Source: JBBDNC01 sp040877875
Lineage (GTDB): Bacteria; Bacteroidota; Rhodothermia; Balneolales; Balneolaceae
NCBI GenBank assembly: GCA_040877875.1
Contig: JBBDNC010000171.1
Span: forward strand, 1 to 13,324
Length of the DNA: 13,324 nt
Reading direction: 5' to 3'
The translations under genes and the position numbers were made by a program. Of this stretch, positions 5,611 to 13,324 are shown one piece after another. The notes below the pieces were generated by a model that did no database searches, was not told where the DNA came from, and saw only the letters and a list, made by a program, of their open reading frames with translations. Within the stretch, counting starts at the first letter, position 1. Each line of letters starts with the position of its first letter.

Positions 5611-7446
5611 ATGAAATTAAGTACCAAATTACTATTAAGCTATTTTGCAGTTGCATTTCTTGTCTTGCTTGTGGGGGCGGGTTCTTATTATTTAAACAAA
5701 AATATTAAGGACAATCTGATCAATGAGAGTCAGATTTCCATTACTGAAATGCAACAGCTTTCAGATTTGGGATTTCATTTACAGAACAGCCTGCTCTATA
5801 CAAGAAATTATTTGATTGAAAAGAATAATGAACGAGCGGCCGATCCCGGACAGATTCAGATGAACAGCCGGACCGCGGAACAATCGGTTCGCAGCCATTT
5901 AAATGAGTTTTCCAACTTTCTGGATTCCGTACGTGTCGATAAAGGAATGCATGTCTATTCGGATACCGAGATCCTCGAAAGCCGTGAAAACCTGGATCAA
6001 TTATTCGATTCTCTTGAGGTCAGTTTTCAACTATACCAGTCACTTTTGCATGAGCTTTTTGACCTGGAGGAAGATGAAGAATACGGAGATGAGATTTTCA
6101 ATCTGACTATTGAGCCTTATTTCAGAACAACTCTATTGCCGATTCTGGAAAAATTGCGTGAAAGCCAAAAAAGCAGGGTTCGATTGCAGATGGGGTTTCT
6201 GCAGAGGGAAGCTGAAAGTACTGCCCAAGTGATCGTAGTCATTACAGTTGTTGCATTCCTGATTGCTATCTTGCTCGCCTACTTTATCTATCTTTCAATT
6301 GCCCATCCATTAAAAAATTTATCCGAAGCTGCCGAAGAGATCGGGGCCGGAAATCTCGACAAGAGGATTCAAATCGGAACCCATGATGAATTACAGAGAT
6401 TGGGTGACTCATTCAACAGAATGGTGGAGAATCTGAATAATAGCATGGTGTCCCGCGAATATGTGAATAACATTATTCAGTCGATGGGGGATATGCTTCT
6501 TGTAACGGATTCCGATTATAAAATAGGAATGGTCAATCAAGCTACCCTTCAAACACTCGGGTATTCGGAAGAAGAGATTTTGAAAAAGGATATCTGGGTT
6601 CTGTTCGAAGATGAAAACTTATCCGGACTCAGGGAAAAGATTAACGGGACGCCGGGCAGCAGCTTTGAAAATAATTTTATTACCAAAAGTGGGGGGAAAA
6701 TACCTGTTATTATTTCCTTTTCAACACTTAGCGAGAAACAACGGAGTATGACCGGAATCGTATTTGTTGCAAGTAATATTACGGTCCAGAAAGAAGCCGA
6801 AGAGAAGATCAATAAGTCACTCAAGGAAAAGGAAGTCCTTCTGGCCGAGATTCATCACCGGGTGAAAAACAATCTTGCCGTAATTTCCGGATTGCTTGAA
6901 ATGCAGGTTTGGAGCCTTGAAGAAAATGATCAAAGTGTTGCAGCTCTTAAGGAAAGCCAGATGCGGATTCAGTCGATTGCCCTAGTTCACGAATTGCTTT
7001 ATCAGTCTGAAACACTTGCAGAAATCAAACTGGATGAGTATACCCTGAAATTGTTGAATGGCATAGAAAAAACCCATAGGAACAGTGATAAATCCATTCA
7101 GGTGGAGACGGACCTTGACCCGGTCCGATTGACGATTCAAAAAGCTATTCCGGCCTCTCTTTTACTCAATGAATTAGTGGTGAATGCCTATAAACATGCA
7201 TTTAATGGAAGGTCGAGTGGGATGATCAGGGTTTTGTTAAGAGAAGAGAATGAACAGATACAGCTAACCGTCCGGGATAATGGAATAGGTTTGCCGAACG
7301 GGTTTGATCCCCTTGAACAGAAAACATTGGGTATGACTTTGGTCAAAACCCTGATTCAACAGATTAATGCCGAATTCGATGTCAGCGATCCTGGGAACGG
7401 TGAATCAGGAACGGTTTTTATCATTTCTTTTGAAAGGGAAGAATAA
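5611..7446 (+). CDS. Membrane sensor histidine kinase, HAMP-PAS-HisKA_2-HATPase
   Basis: This 611-residue kinase should autophosphorylate on histidine in response to a signal and pass the phosphate to a response regulator. A short cytoplasmic N-terminus is followed by transmembrane helix 1 (about 7-28). Residues 29-204 form a mostly helical external sensor region, probably a four-helix bundle, and helix 2 spans about 206-230. HAMP follows (about 230-282), then PAS (about 285-395). The dimerisation region carries EIHHRVKNNLAVISGLLEMQ (413-432), the HisKA_2 signature; H416 before Arg is the likely phosphoacceptor. The ATPase domain shows the N box NELVVNAYKHAF (520-531), the G1 motif DNGIGLP (556-562) and a G2-like LGMTLV (573-578). 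There is no receiver domain and no adjacent response regulator, so it appears orphan here. HisKA_2 kinases often signal to partners encoded elsewhere. It converges with the protease gene, 56 bases away. Confidence 0.93.
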   Translation: MKLSTKLLLSYFAVAFLVLLVGAGSYYLNKNIKDNLINESQISITEMQQLSDLGFHLQNSLLYTRNYLIEKNNERAADPGQIQMNSRTAEQSVRSHLNEFSNFLDSVRVDKGMHVYSDTEILESRENLDQLFDSLEVSFQLYQSLLHELFDLEEDEEYGDEIFNLTIEPYFRTTLLPILEKLRESQKSRVRLQMGFLQREAESTAQVIVVITVVAFLIAILLAYFIYLSIAHPLKNLSEAAEEIGAGNLDKRIQIGTHDELQRLGDSFNRMVENLNNSMVSREYVNNIIQSMGDMLLVTDSDYKIGMVNQATLQTLGYSEEEILKKDIWVLFEDENLSGLREKINGTPGSSFENNFITKSGGKIPVIISFSTLSEKQRSMTGIVFVASNITVQKEAEEKINKSLKEKEVLLAEIHHRVKNNLAVISGLLEMQVWSLEENDQSVAALKESQMRIQSIALVHELLYQSETLAEIKLDEYTLKLLNGIEKTHRNSDKSIQVETDLDPVRLTIQKAIPASLLLNELVVNAYKHAFNGRSSGMIRVLLREENEQIQLTVRDNGIGLPNGFDPLEQKTLGMTLVKTLIQQINAEFDVSDPGNGESGTVFIISFEREE

Positions 7447-7502
7447 ATTTCAAGAGGGAGAATAGGGTTTGCAGGAGAGGTAAATTTTTTATGGGAAGAT
7501 GT

Positions 7503-8585
7503 TTAGTAACCTGATACATCAAGTCCTGACTGTTCAATGCGATTTCGGTACTCGTTTAAAAAATCACGGATTTCATTGATACTCAGCGTTTGAGTCATTC
7601 CATAATTTATTCTGGCTTCTCTGCGGATGTATAGATCATTTCTATAGGGTATTTCCGGGTCAAAATCTTCGTTGAAGTCATCTTCGGGTGTCAAAAATGT
7701 CTCAAACTCCGCCAGTGAAGAGGTGGCGATCCCCATCCATTCAAAATCCCCCGTATCTTCCCGGATCGCAAGAATGAGTCCACCGCTGAATCCGGGATTA
7801 AAAACAGCATCCATCATGAAATTACTGTTTAGGGAGGATCGCGGAAGACTCACAAGACCGGTCGTTACCATCTTCATTCCTTTCGGATATCCCATAAGGT
7901 AAACGGTATTGGCCCAGTTCAATCTGTTTGCATTGCCCGGCCGGATTTGCAACGTCCTCAGGGAAGGAGCCTGCCCGTTATGGGTGCGAGTCCTCAGAAT
8001 AGCCACATCCCGGTCCGTATCCCGAATAATGATATCAAATTCATTAACAGAACTGCTGCCAATGACCAGGTTTGTTTGACGGTCGAGGACCGTTATGGCT
8101 TCAACATAGGTTTCAGGTTCAAGGTCAGGTGATTTTACAAAATGCCAGATCGTATCAGGATAACTTACTACATGGCCGGCTGTCAATAATGCCGACTGTG
8201 TTCTTGAGTTCGACAGGACGATCGATGTTCCCGACTTGGATTGGTTGGAGTAGGTTACATCGACTGCCAACTCTTTGAGGTCCCCGTTTCTCAAATCATC
8301 CTGTGTAAATAACTCGTTCGAATCCAGTAAATAGGTGTAGAAATAACCCGTTATCTGTATTCTTTTGACCGCCCCGAATATTTCTTCGATTTCATTTGAA
8401 ATATTTCTTATTGGCGAACGTGAGTCGTAATAACCCGTTCTGCCGTCCCTCTTTTCGGGCCTTTCATATTCATAAACCGTGCGTGTACAGGTAAGCAGGA
8501 ACGACGCGCTTGCCAATACCAGGATCAGGGCATTCAGTCGAAACCGTAAACCGGTTCTTTGAAATATTGCTGGAGTCATGAGCAT
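7503..8585 (-). CDS. Trypsin-like serine protease, exported, probable lipoprotein or anchored
   Basis: The 360-residue protein should cleave peptides in the periplasm or at the cell surface. A positively charged start and hydrophobic stretch (about 17-32) lead to LLTC with C33. This resembles a lipobox, although Thr at the -1 position is atypical, so the segment may instead be an uncleaved anchor. The chymotrypsin-fold triad is visible: H138 in TAGHV, D193 in DRDVAIL and S267 in NPGFSGG. LMGYPKG (230-236) fits the strand before the active serine. There is no PDZ domain, unlike DegP/HtrA proteins. The acidic tail region EDDFNEDFDPE (301-311) is a likely surface loop. Two in-frame ATGs (8585 and 8579) are possible starts and change little. 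The gene lies downstream of the NagB fusion on the same strand, but copy B of the repeat is in the 250-base gap, so it probably has its own promoter. Substrate unknown. Confidence 0.85.
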   Translation of the reverse strand: MLMTPAIFQRTGLRFRLNALILVLASASFLLTCTRTVYEYERPEKRDGRTGYYDSRSPIRNISNEIEEIFGAVKRIQITGYFYTYLLDSNELFTQDDLRNGDLKELAVDVTYSNQSKSGTSIVLSNSRTQSALLTAGHVVSYPDTIWHFVKSPDLEPETYVEAITVLDRQTNLVIGSSSVNEFDIIIRDTDRDVAILRTRTHNGQAPSLRTLQIRPGNANRLNWANTVYLMGYPKGMKMVTTGLVSLPRSSLNSNFMMDAVFNPGFSGGLILAIREDTGDFEWMGIATSSLAEFETFLTPEDDFNEDFDPEIPYRNDLYIRREARINYGMTQTLSINEIRDFLNEYRNRIEQSGLDVSGY

Positions 8586-8638
8586 TGCACAGCCGGTTAT
8601 GGGTTATTATTACAGATGGACCACATTTCATATCCTCT

Positions 8639-8751
8639 GGAGTCTGTCGGGTCAGACGATTGTTGCGAAGGAATGTCTGGTTTATGACAGATTACGCAAT
8701 CTAATCAAATTCTGCTTGCCCGTTGTAAATTTGGCTACGTTTGACAGATTT
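8639..8751 (+). repeat. Dispersed noncoding repeat, copy B
   Basis: This is the shorter relative (about 113 bp) of the element at 4415-4577, in the opposite orientation. On the + strand it starts GGAGTCTGTCGGG and contains GATTGTTGCGA (8658-8668), GGTTTATG (8679-8686), CAGATT (8688-8693), GTAAAT (8725-8730) and CTACG (8735-8739), in the same order as the - strand of copy A. Over the first 58 bases about 45 match by hand alignment. The termini share TCTGTC (8643-8648) with its complement GACAGA (8743-8748), a weaker inverted repeat than in A. It lies 54 bases upstream of the protease start. The + strand frame that crosses it (8578-8850) shows no domain and is not called as a gene. Confidence 0.6.
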
Positions 8752-8835
8752 CTGATAAGGATAATTATTAAATGTTTCTTTTTAAAGCAACCTGCAGGCT
8801 CCAGATACTCGGCCCCTGGTTTGATCCCTTCCGTA

Positions 8836-10791
8836 TCAGTTTCCAGTTGAAATCTTTTCAATCGGATATCTTACAAATGCTTCAATGGCTTCATATTCTG
8901 CAAATCCAAGTTGGTCGTAGAGTCGGGCAGTACCTTGGTTACGGTCTTCGGATCGTTGCCAGAATTCCCGTTCGTCGGTTCCCGGAAACAAAGGCCGGTC
9001 CTTTTGAGACTGATGTTTGAAGATCGCCCGCCGTTTCTTGTCAAGTTCCATGGGACTTAGGGGAACGGCCATTTCAATGTCATTGATATCCCATTCCTGC
9101 CATGCTCCGCGATACAACCACAGATAACAATGATTCATCCAGGTTTCATTTTTACAACGATGAATTGCCTCAAATATGGCTTTTAAACAAACCCGATGGG
9201 TCCCGTGAGGGTCTGAAAGATCCCCCGCAGCGTAGATTTGCTGGGGCTTCACATCCCGGATCAGTTTTTCCACGATCTCAACATCTTCCTCTGAAATTGG
9301 CTTTTTCTTCACTCTTCCGGTTTCGTAAAAAGGCATGTCAAGAAAATGGATATTTTCGTCAGGAATTCCACAATATCTGCTTGCGGCTTTCGCCTCGCCC
9401 CGGCGAATCAATCCCTTGATTTGTTGAATATCGGGTGAGTCGACCTGTCCCGGTTCTTTTTCCCTAAGGAAAGTCTGAATATCGGAGAGCAGGTTCTTTA
9501 ATTCCTGTTCTCCCGAGCCGAATTGTTCGGTATAATCTGCAACAAAATCAGCAAACCGGATCACATCGTCGTCAAATACCGCAATATTCCCGGACGTTTG
9601 ATAGGCAACATGAACCTCATGCCCGTGATCTACCAGCCGGATAAACGTTCCTCCCATGGAGATCACGTCGTCATCCGGGTGCGGACTGAAAACAATCACT
9701 TTTTTGGGAAAAGGTTTCGCCCGTTCAGGTCTGTGGGTATCGTCTGCATCGGGTTTACCCCCGGGCCATCCGGTAATCGTATGCTGCAACTCGTTAAAGA
9801 CCTTAAGATTGATGTTATAAGCCGGTCCGCTGACGGTGATCAGATCCCCCATACCGTTTTCGTTATAATCCTCGTCGGTTAGCTTTAACACGGGTTTATC
9901 CAGTTTGCGGCAAAGCCAGACAACGGCCTTGCGGATGAGCTTGTCATCCCACCTGCAGGTTGTCAAAAGCCAGGGAGTCTTGACCCGGGTCAATTCTGCC
10001 GAGGAGGCGTCATCTAATATGATATAAGCATTGGGGTGATTTTGCAGGTACGTAGCCGGAACGCTTTCCTTTATCTCTCCTTCCACGCTCTCTTTGATGA
10101 TGGGTGCCTTTCCCTCACCCCATGCAATCAGAAGAATTTTCCTCGCGTCGAAAATGGTCCCGACCCCCATGGTAACGGCTCTTCTCGGTACGTGTTCCTC
10201 CCCAAAAAAATCACTTGCCGCATCCTTGCGGGTAATTCTGTCAAGGGTAATGAGGCGGGTCCTGGAATCCGGTCTGGAACCCGGTTCATTAAAACCGATA
10301 TGACCCGTCCGGCCAATTCCCAGAAGTTGCAGGTCGATCCCGCCGGCATCCTTGATTTTTTGTTCGTATTCCACACAGTATTCATGAACCTTTTCTTCCG
10401 GAAGAGTTCCATCCGGGATATGGATTTGATCTTTCGGAATGTCAATATGATCGAAAAGATGCTCCCTCATGAACCTGACATAACTTTGAAGCGAACCAGG
10501 CTGTATCGGGTAGTACTCATCGAGGTTAAAAGTTATTACATTTTTAAATGTAAGCCCTTCCTCCCGGTGAAGTCTTACTAATTCCTCATAAACTTTTACG
10601 GGTGTGGATCCGGTTGCCAGCCCCAATATTGTATTCTTCTTTTTTTTATTGTTTTCTTGAATCAGTGTGGCAATTTCATTCGCTACAGCATTTGAAGCTT
10701 TTTCGGAATTGTGAAAAACCAGGCTGGGAATATTTTCATAATAAACCAGGCGTTTATTGATTCTCTGGTATTCGGATACGAGGTCAGACAT
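8836..10791 (-). CDS. Glucosamine-6-phosphate deaminase (NagB) fused to a PIG-L/LmbE deacetylase domain
   Basis: This 651-residue fusion belongs to amino-sugar catabolism. The NagB half (about 20-310) converts glucosamine-6-phosphate to fructose-6-phosphate and ammonia in known enzymes. It shows the phosphate-binding loop LGLATGSTP (56-64), LDEY (90-93) with the proton-shuttling D91, and GIGRTGHIGFNEPGS (158-172) with H164 and E169. In E. coli NagB the residue before Gly-His is Asp141; here it is T162. The C-terminal half (about 360-640) is a PIG-L/LmbE-type zinc N-deacetylase fold: SPHPDDD (369-375) supplies H371 and D374, and DPHGTH (527-532) supplies a further metal histidine. The same fusion is, from memory, widespread in Bacteroidota, where it is annotated as nagB. 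A plausible inference is that the second domain deacetylates an N-acetylated amino sugar before deamination. It starts at ATG 10791, 102 bases after the crotonase gene, without a clear ribosome site. Confidence 0.92.
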   Translation of the reverse strand: MSDLVSEYQRINKRLVYYENIPSLVFHNSEKASNAVANEIATLIQENNKKKKNTILGLATGSTPVKVYEELVRLHREEGLTFKNVITFNLDEYYPIQPGSLQSYVRFMREHLFDHIDIPKDQIHIPDGTLPEEKVHEYCVEYEQKIKDAGGIDLQLLGIGRTGHIGFNEPGSRPDSRTRLITLDRITRKDAASDFFGEEHVPRRAVTMGVGTIFDARKILLIAWGEGKAPIIKESVEGEIKESVPATYLQNHPNAYIILDDASSAELTRVKTPWLLTTCRWDDKLIRKAVVWLCRKLDKPVLKLTDEDYNENGMGDLITVSGPAYNINLKVFNELQHTITGWPGGKPDADDTHRPERAKPFPKKVIVFSPHPDDDVISMGGTFIRLVDHGHEVHVAYQTSGNIAVFDDDVIRFADFVADYTEQFGSGEQELKNLLSDIQTFLREKEPGQVDSPDIQQIKGLIRRGEAKAASRYCGIPDENIHFLDMPFYETGRVKKKPISEEDVEIVEKLIRDVKPQQIYAAGDLSDPHGTHRVCLKAIFEAIHRCKNETWMNHCYLWLYRGAWQEWDINDIEMAVPLSPMELDKKRRAIFKHQSQKDRPLFPGTDEREFWQRSEDRNQGTARLYDQLGFAEYEAIEAFVRYPIEKISTGN

Positions 10792-10893
10792 AGGATTTAT
10801 TACATGAAATTTCTAAATGTGATCATAGATGAAGACGGATGTTAAAAAAAACCCGGGAGGGAAGCACGCGTGATATGAATGACCCGCTGAATT

Positions 10894-11661
10894 TTATGAG
10901 GACATGTTTTTGAATTCTTTGATAGACTCTTTGGTAAATTCAGACAACGCCAGTCTGCCGCTTATCTCTGCCCTCTGTTCAAGGGTGGCATCCCAATGGC
11001 CGGTCCCCTGCCAAAGGATTTGTTTCAATTCCTTCATTGCTTCAGAATTGCTGGAGGCCACCTCTTCGGCCAATCGGCGGACGGCTTCATTCAGTTCCTC
11101 CCTGGAATTTACTATTTTGCTGTAGAGTCCCTTTTCCAGTGCCCATTCGGCACTATACTCGTTGCGTGCATCGAGGGCCAGGGCAGAGAAAGCGGAGATT
11201 CCGATTTTACGTCTTACGGCAGGTCCGACTACAAATGGGCCGATTCCCATAGATATTTCACTTAACCGGACCGAGGCCGATGGGTGTGCGAAGATATAAT
11301 CCGAAGCTGCGGCAATTCCAACTCCGCCACCTACGGCTTTACCCTGTACCCGGGTAATAATGAATTTCGGACAGGTGCGCATGGCGTTGATCACATGGGC
11401 AAAGCCCATGAAAAAGTGTTTACTTTCCTCAAAATCATTGATCTCCAGCATTTCGTCGAACGAAGCCCCCGCACAGAAAGCTCCCTGCCCACAGCTCTGC
11501 AATACGATGACTGCAGAGTTTTTCCCCTTGCCGGCCTTGATGATAGCCTCGGTTATCCGCTTCAATAATGTTCCGGGCAGGGAATTTCCTTTCGGATGGT
11601 GGAATTCAATAAAGGTAATGTTGTTTTTTGTAGTTGAGGAAACCGTTCCCTTATCAGTCAT
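10894..11661 (-). CDS. Enoyl-CoA hydratase/isomerase (crotonase) family protein
   Basis: The 255-residue protein has the crotonase fold, whose members hydrate, isomerise or cleave acyl-CoA thioesters through an oxyanion hole. The first oxyanion segment is FCAGASFDEM (62-71), with A66 at the backbone-NH position. The second is GKAVGGGVG (107-115). Compared with rat enoyl-CoA hydratase, the position of Glu144 is G115, while Glu164 is retained as E135 in LSEISMG. A single acidic residue fits isomerases and some specialised hydratases such as methylglutaconyl-CoA-type enzymes better than a classical two-Glu hydratase. The C-terminal helices (about 200-255) complete trimer contacts in the family. 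The ATG at 11661 lies 19 bases after the lysine aminotransferase stop, so the two genes probably form an operon. The reaction cannot be fixed from sequence. Confidence 0.88.
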   Translation of the reverse strand: MTDKGTVSSTTKNNITFIEFHHPKGNSLPGTLLKRITEAIIKAGKGKNSAVIVLQSCGQGAFCAGASFDEMLEINDFEESKHFFMGFAHVINAMRTCPKFIITRVQGKAVGGGVGIAAASDYIFAHPSASVRLSEISMGIGPFVVGPAVRRKIGISAFSALALDARNEYSAEWALEKGLYSKIVNSREELNEAVRRLAEEVASSNSEAMKELKQILWQGTGHWDATLEQRAEISGRLALSEFTKESIKEFKNMSS

Positions 11662-11680
11662 AACGAGCTATTCAGCTTTT

Positions 11681-13063
11681 TTAGTTGCCATTTTGGAGGT
11701 TCCCGACGGGGGATTGTTTAGTGGATACTTGTCGGTTAGCTACGTTGACGGTGCTTTGTTCAAGGATCTCCACTCCCTGATCGAGTTGTTCTTTCCGGAT
11801 GGTAAGAGGAGGCCTGAATCGAATGGTACGAGTACCACACCCAAGGATGATCAGGTTATTCTTCATGCACTCTTTTATGACTGCATTTCTCATCCCGGTA
11901 TCGGGGAGATCAATGGCACAAAGAAGGCCGCGTCCGCGAGGGTTGGAAAACCATTCGTTTCGGCTGCTCACTTCTCTTAAATGCTCTTGCAGGTAGTTTC
12001 CATTTTCCGCAGCATTTTCAACCAAATTCTCCTCTTCAATGACATCCAGGATACGCCCGAACCGAACCATATCCACGAGGTTTCCGCCCCATGTTGAATT
12101 AATTCGCGAAGAGACATGGAAACAGTTGGTTTCAATTTCATCGATCCGGTCGCTCGCCAGGATACCGCAAACCTGGGCTTTTTTGCCAAATGCAATCATG
12201 TCAGGTTTAACGAAGTATTCGTGGCACCAGAATTTGCCCGTCAGTCCCACTCCGGTCTGAACCTCGTCGTAGATCAGCAGGGCGTCATGACGGTCAGCCA
12301 GGTCCCGAAGGCCCTGGTGAAACGTAGGACGAAAATGATTATCTCCGCCTTCTCCCTGGATCGGTTCCAGAAGAATACATGCGATATCGTCAGGATACAT
12401 TTCAAAATACCGTTCGGCCTGAGCGAAAGCTTGTTTTTCCAGTAATTCCACCTGCTGGGTATTTTCCTCGTTCATCGGAAAGTTCATAGTAGGGTTAATG
12501 ATTCTGGGCCAGTCGAATTTTGGAAAATATTTCGTTTTTACCGGATCTGTATTGGTCAGTGAAAGCGTATAACCGCTTCGTCCGTGGAAAGCCTGTTCCA
12601 GATGCAAGACCTTATGGCCTCTTTCCTCACGGTATCCCTTGGCAAAATTTTTCTGGACTTTCCAGTCAAACGCTACCTTTAATGCGTTTTCAACAGCAAG
12701 AGCCCCCCCGGAAATGAAAAATGTATAAGGCAAATAGTCAGGAATTCCGATACGGGAAAATTTTTCGAGAAATTCAGCCATTTCTCTTGTGTAGATGTCG
12801 GAATTGGAAGGTTTGTTGATAGCAATCTTTCCCAATTTTTGAACGAATTCCGGATCCCCCGCAATTCGGTCATGGTTCATTCCAAGTGGACTGGAAGCAA
12901 AAAAAGTGAAAAAGTCCAGAATGTCGCGTCCGCTTTTTGCGTCATGAAGGTAAGGGGATTTACTTTTTTCGAGATCCAAAACCAGATCATACCCGTCTGC
13001 CTGCATGTACCTGTTCAAAAATTTGTGGACGTTGGAAGGTTCGATTGCCTGTTTCGGTTTCAT
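11681..13063 (-). CDS. lat: L-lysine 6-transaminase (lysine epsilon-aminotransferase)
   Basis: This 460-residue class III PLP aminotransferase transfers the epsilon-amino group of L-lysine to 2-oxoglutarate, giving 2-aminoadipate semialdehyde (which cyclises to piperideine-6-carboxylate) and glutamate. The sequence closely follows the Mycobacterium tuberculosis enzyme Rv3290c as I remember it: FFTFFASSPLGMNH (51-64), NKPSNSDIY (83-91), SGGALAVENALK (118-129), FHGRSGYTLSLTNTDP (159-174), EPIQGEGGD (233-241) and YDEVQTG (265-271). The PLP-binding lysine is K294 in AFGKK, and E238 corresponds to the glutamate that switches between substrates. RFRPPLT (415-421) lies near the end. About 20 polar residues after 440 are a short extra tail. 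A good AGGAG ribosome site (13072-13068) precedes ATG 13063 by 4 bases. It is the first gene of a pair with the crotonase-family gene. It probably starts lysine degradation, or supplies 2-aminoadipate or piperideine compounds. Confidence 0.94.
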   Translation of the reverse strand: MKPKQAIEPSNVHKFLNRYMQADGYDLVLDLEKSKSPYLHDAKSGRDILDFFTFFASSPLGMNHDRIAGDPEFVQKLGKIAINKPSNSDIYTREMAEFLEKFSRIGIPDYLPYTFFISGGALAVENALKVAFDWKVQKNFAKGYREERGHKVLHLEQAFHGRSGYTLSLTNTDPVKTKYFPKFDWPRIINPTMNFPMNEENTQQVELLEKQAFAQAERYFEMYPDDIACILLEPIQGEGGDNHFRPTFHQGLRDLADRHDALLIYDEVQTGVGLTGKFWCHEYFVKPDMIAFGKKAQVCGILASDRIDEIETNCFHVSSRINSTWGGNLVDMVRFGRILDVIEEENLVENAAENGNYLQEHLREVSSRNEWFSNPRGRGLLCAIDLPDTGMRNAVIKECMKNNLIILGCGTRTIRFRPPLTIRKEQLDQGVEILEQSTVNVANRQVSTKQSPVGNLQNGN

Positions 13064-13115
13064 TTTACTCCTGAATTCGAAATTTAAAACTATTTCGTTG
13101 ATTGATTCATGGTTG

Positions 13116-13137
13116 GGGCGAGAAGATCTTCAGGCCC
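13116..13137. promoter_or_regulatory. Operator-like imperfect palindrome upstream of lat
   Basis: A perfect 10-base palindrome GAAGATCTTC (13122-13131) is flanked symmetrically by GGGC (13116-13119) and GCCC (13134-13137), with two mismatched pairs between. Nine of eleven opposed positions are complementary. It lies 53 to 74 bases before the lat ATG, inside the likely leader or promoter, and may bind a dimeric regulator. Assigned by symmetry only. Confidence 0.35.
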
Positions 13138-13190
13138 GCCAGGTTCATATTCTTGAACGGAATCATATGTCAGATCGTTGAATCGAAGTT

Positions 13191-13198
13191 CAAAGATA
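13191..13198 (-). promoter_or_regulatory. Candidate -7 promoter box for lat
   Basis: The - strand reads TATCTTTG here, a full match to the TAnnTTTG box of Bacteroidota. It would give a leader of about 120 bases that includes the palindrome at 13116-13137. No clear -33 TTG is present at the usual distance. A second - strand match, TACATTTG (13310-13303), lies farther upstream. Confidence 0.3.
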
Positions 13199-13324
13199 AA
13201 CAAAAATGTACCGGGATTCTTAAGGTCGACCTAATGAATAGACAAATAAAAATTTGACATGGGAGAACATTGATGCGTATATTTAGAGTCTGATTGGGAA
13301 AGCAAATGTATTTCCCTTTTTTGG

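Noticed and set aside
8578..8850. 90-codon + strand frame across repeat copy B
   Set aside because: Same reasoning as for copy A; it also overlaps the ends of two well-supported - strand genes.
10036..10581. 181-codon + strand frame opposite the NagB domain
   Set aside because: It is antisense to strongly conserved NagB coding sequence and has no domain of its own.
10844..10890. Possible terminator after the crotonase gene (- strand T-run of eight, CACGCGTG palindrome nearby)
   Set aside because: The only stem next to the T-run has 4 bp with a loop of about 25 bases, too weak to call as an intrinsic terminator.
13140..13190. Possible third copy of the dispersed repeat (CAGGTTCATA similar to CAGGTTTATG)
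   Set aside because: Only about ten bases match and the neighbouring blocks and ends are missing, so it fits chance.
13296..13322. GGGAAA/TTTCCC stem followed by six T at the right edge
   Set aside because: The stem has only 6 bp with a 9-base loop, and no + strand gene precedes it in the window; the edge also cuts the context.

Overview
The window carries ten convincing protein genes and no recognisable tRNA or rRNA. It looks like a chromosome segment of a Bacteroidota-type bacterium, possibly the Balneolota/Rhodothermota branch. This is inferred from three things: a NagB-PIG-L fusion of the kind seen in that superphylum, a cysteine-free sirtuin, and TAnnTTTG-like promoter boxes. There are no integrases, transposases, phage genes or CRISPR arrays. 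The most unusual content is in the intergenic DNA rather than in a gene cluster.

Layout. Bases 1-436 hold a strong intrinsic terminator, a GC-rich block without a credible ORF, and a long imperfect palindrome (206-358). A promoter-like site follows. Next comes a three-gene + strand operon: a long acyl-CoA dehydrogenase (437-1969), a zinc-site-less class III-like sirtuin deacylase (1994-2686) and an SGNH-fold protein with degenerate catalytic blocks (2691-3581). On the - strand are a secreted glycine-zipper protein (3690-4364) and a short-chain dehydrogenase (4604-5296). A HisKA_2-type membrane histidine kinase (5611-7446) reads divergently from the dehydrogenase.

The rest is a - strand series. 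In transcription order it is lysine 6-aminotransferase (13063-11681), a crotonase-family protein (11661-10894), the NagB-PIG-L fusion (10791-8836) and a trypsin-like serine protease with a membrane anchor or lipoprotein signal (8585-7503).

Two diverged, oppositely oriented copies of one noncoding repeat with terminal inverted repeats lie at 4415-4577 and 8639-8751. Each sits just upstream of a - strand gene for an exported protein. I found no earlier description of this repeat from memory and treat it as the best candidate novelty here.

Functionally, the acyl-CoA dehydrogenase, sirtuin, crotonase and lysine aminotransferase all fit acyl-CoA and amino-acid catabolism. The sirtuin could remove acyl-lysine marks produced by acyl-CoA metabolism. 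The NagB fusion belongs to amino-sugar use. The kinase has no response regulator in the window.
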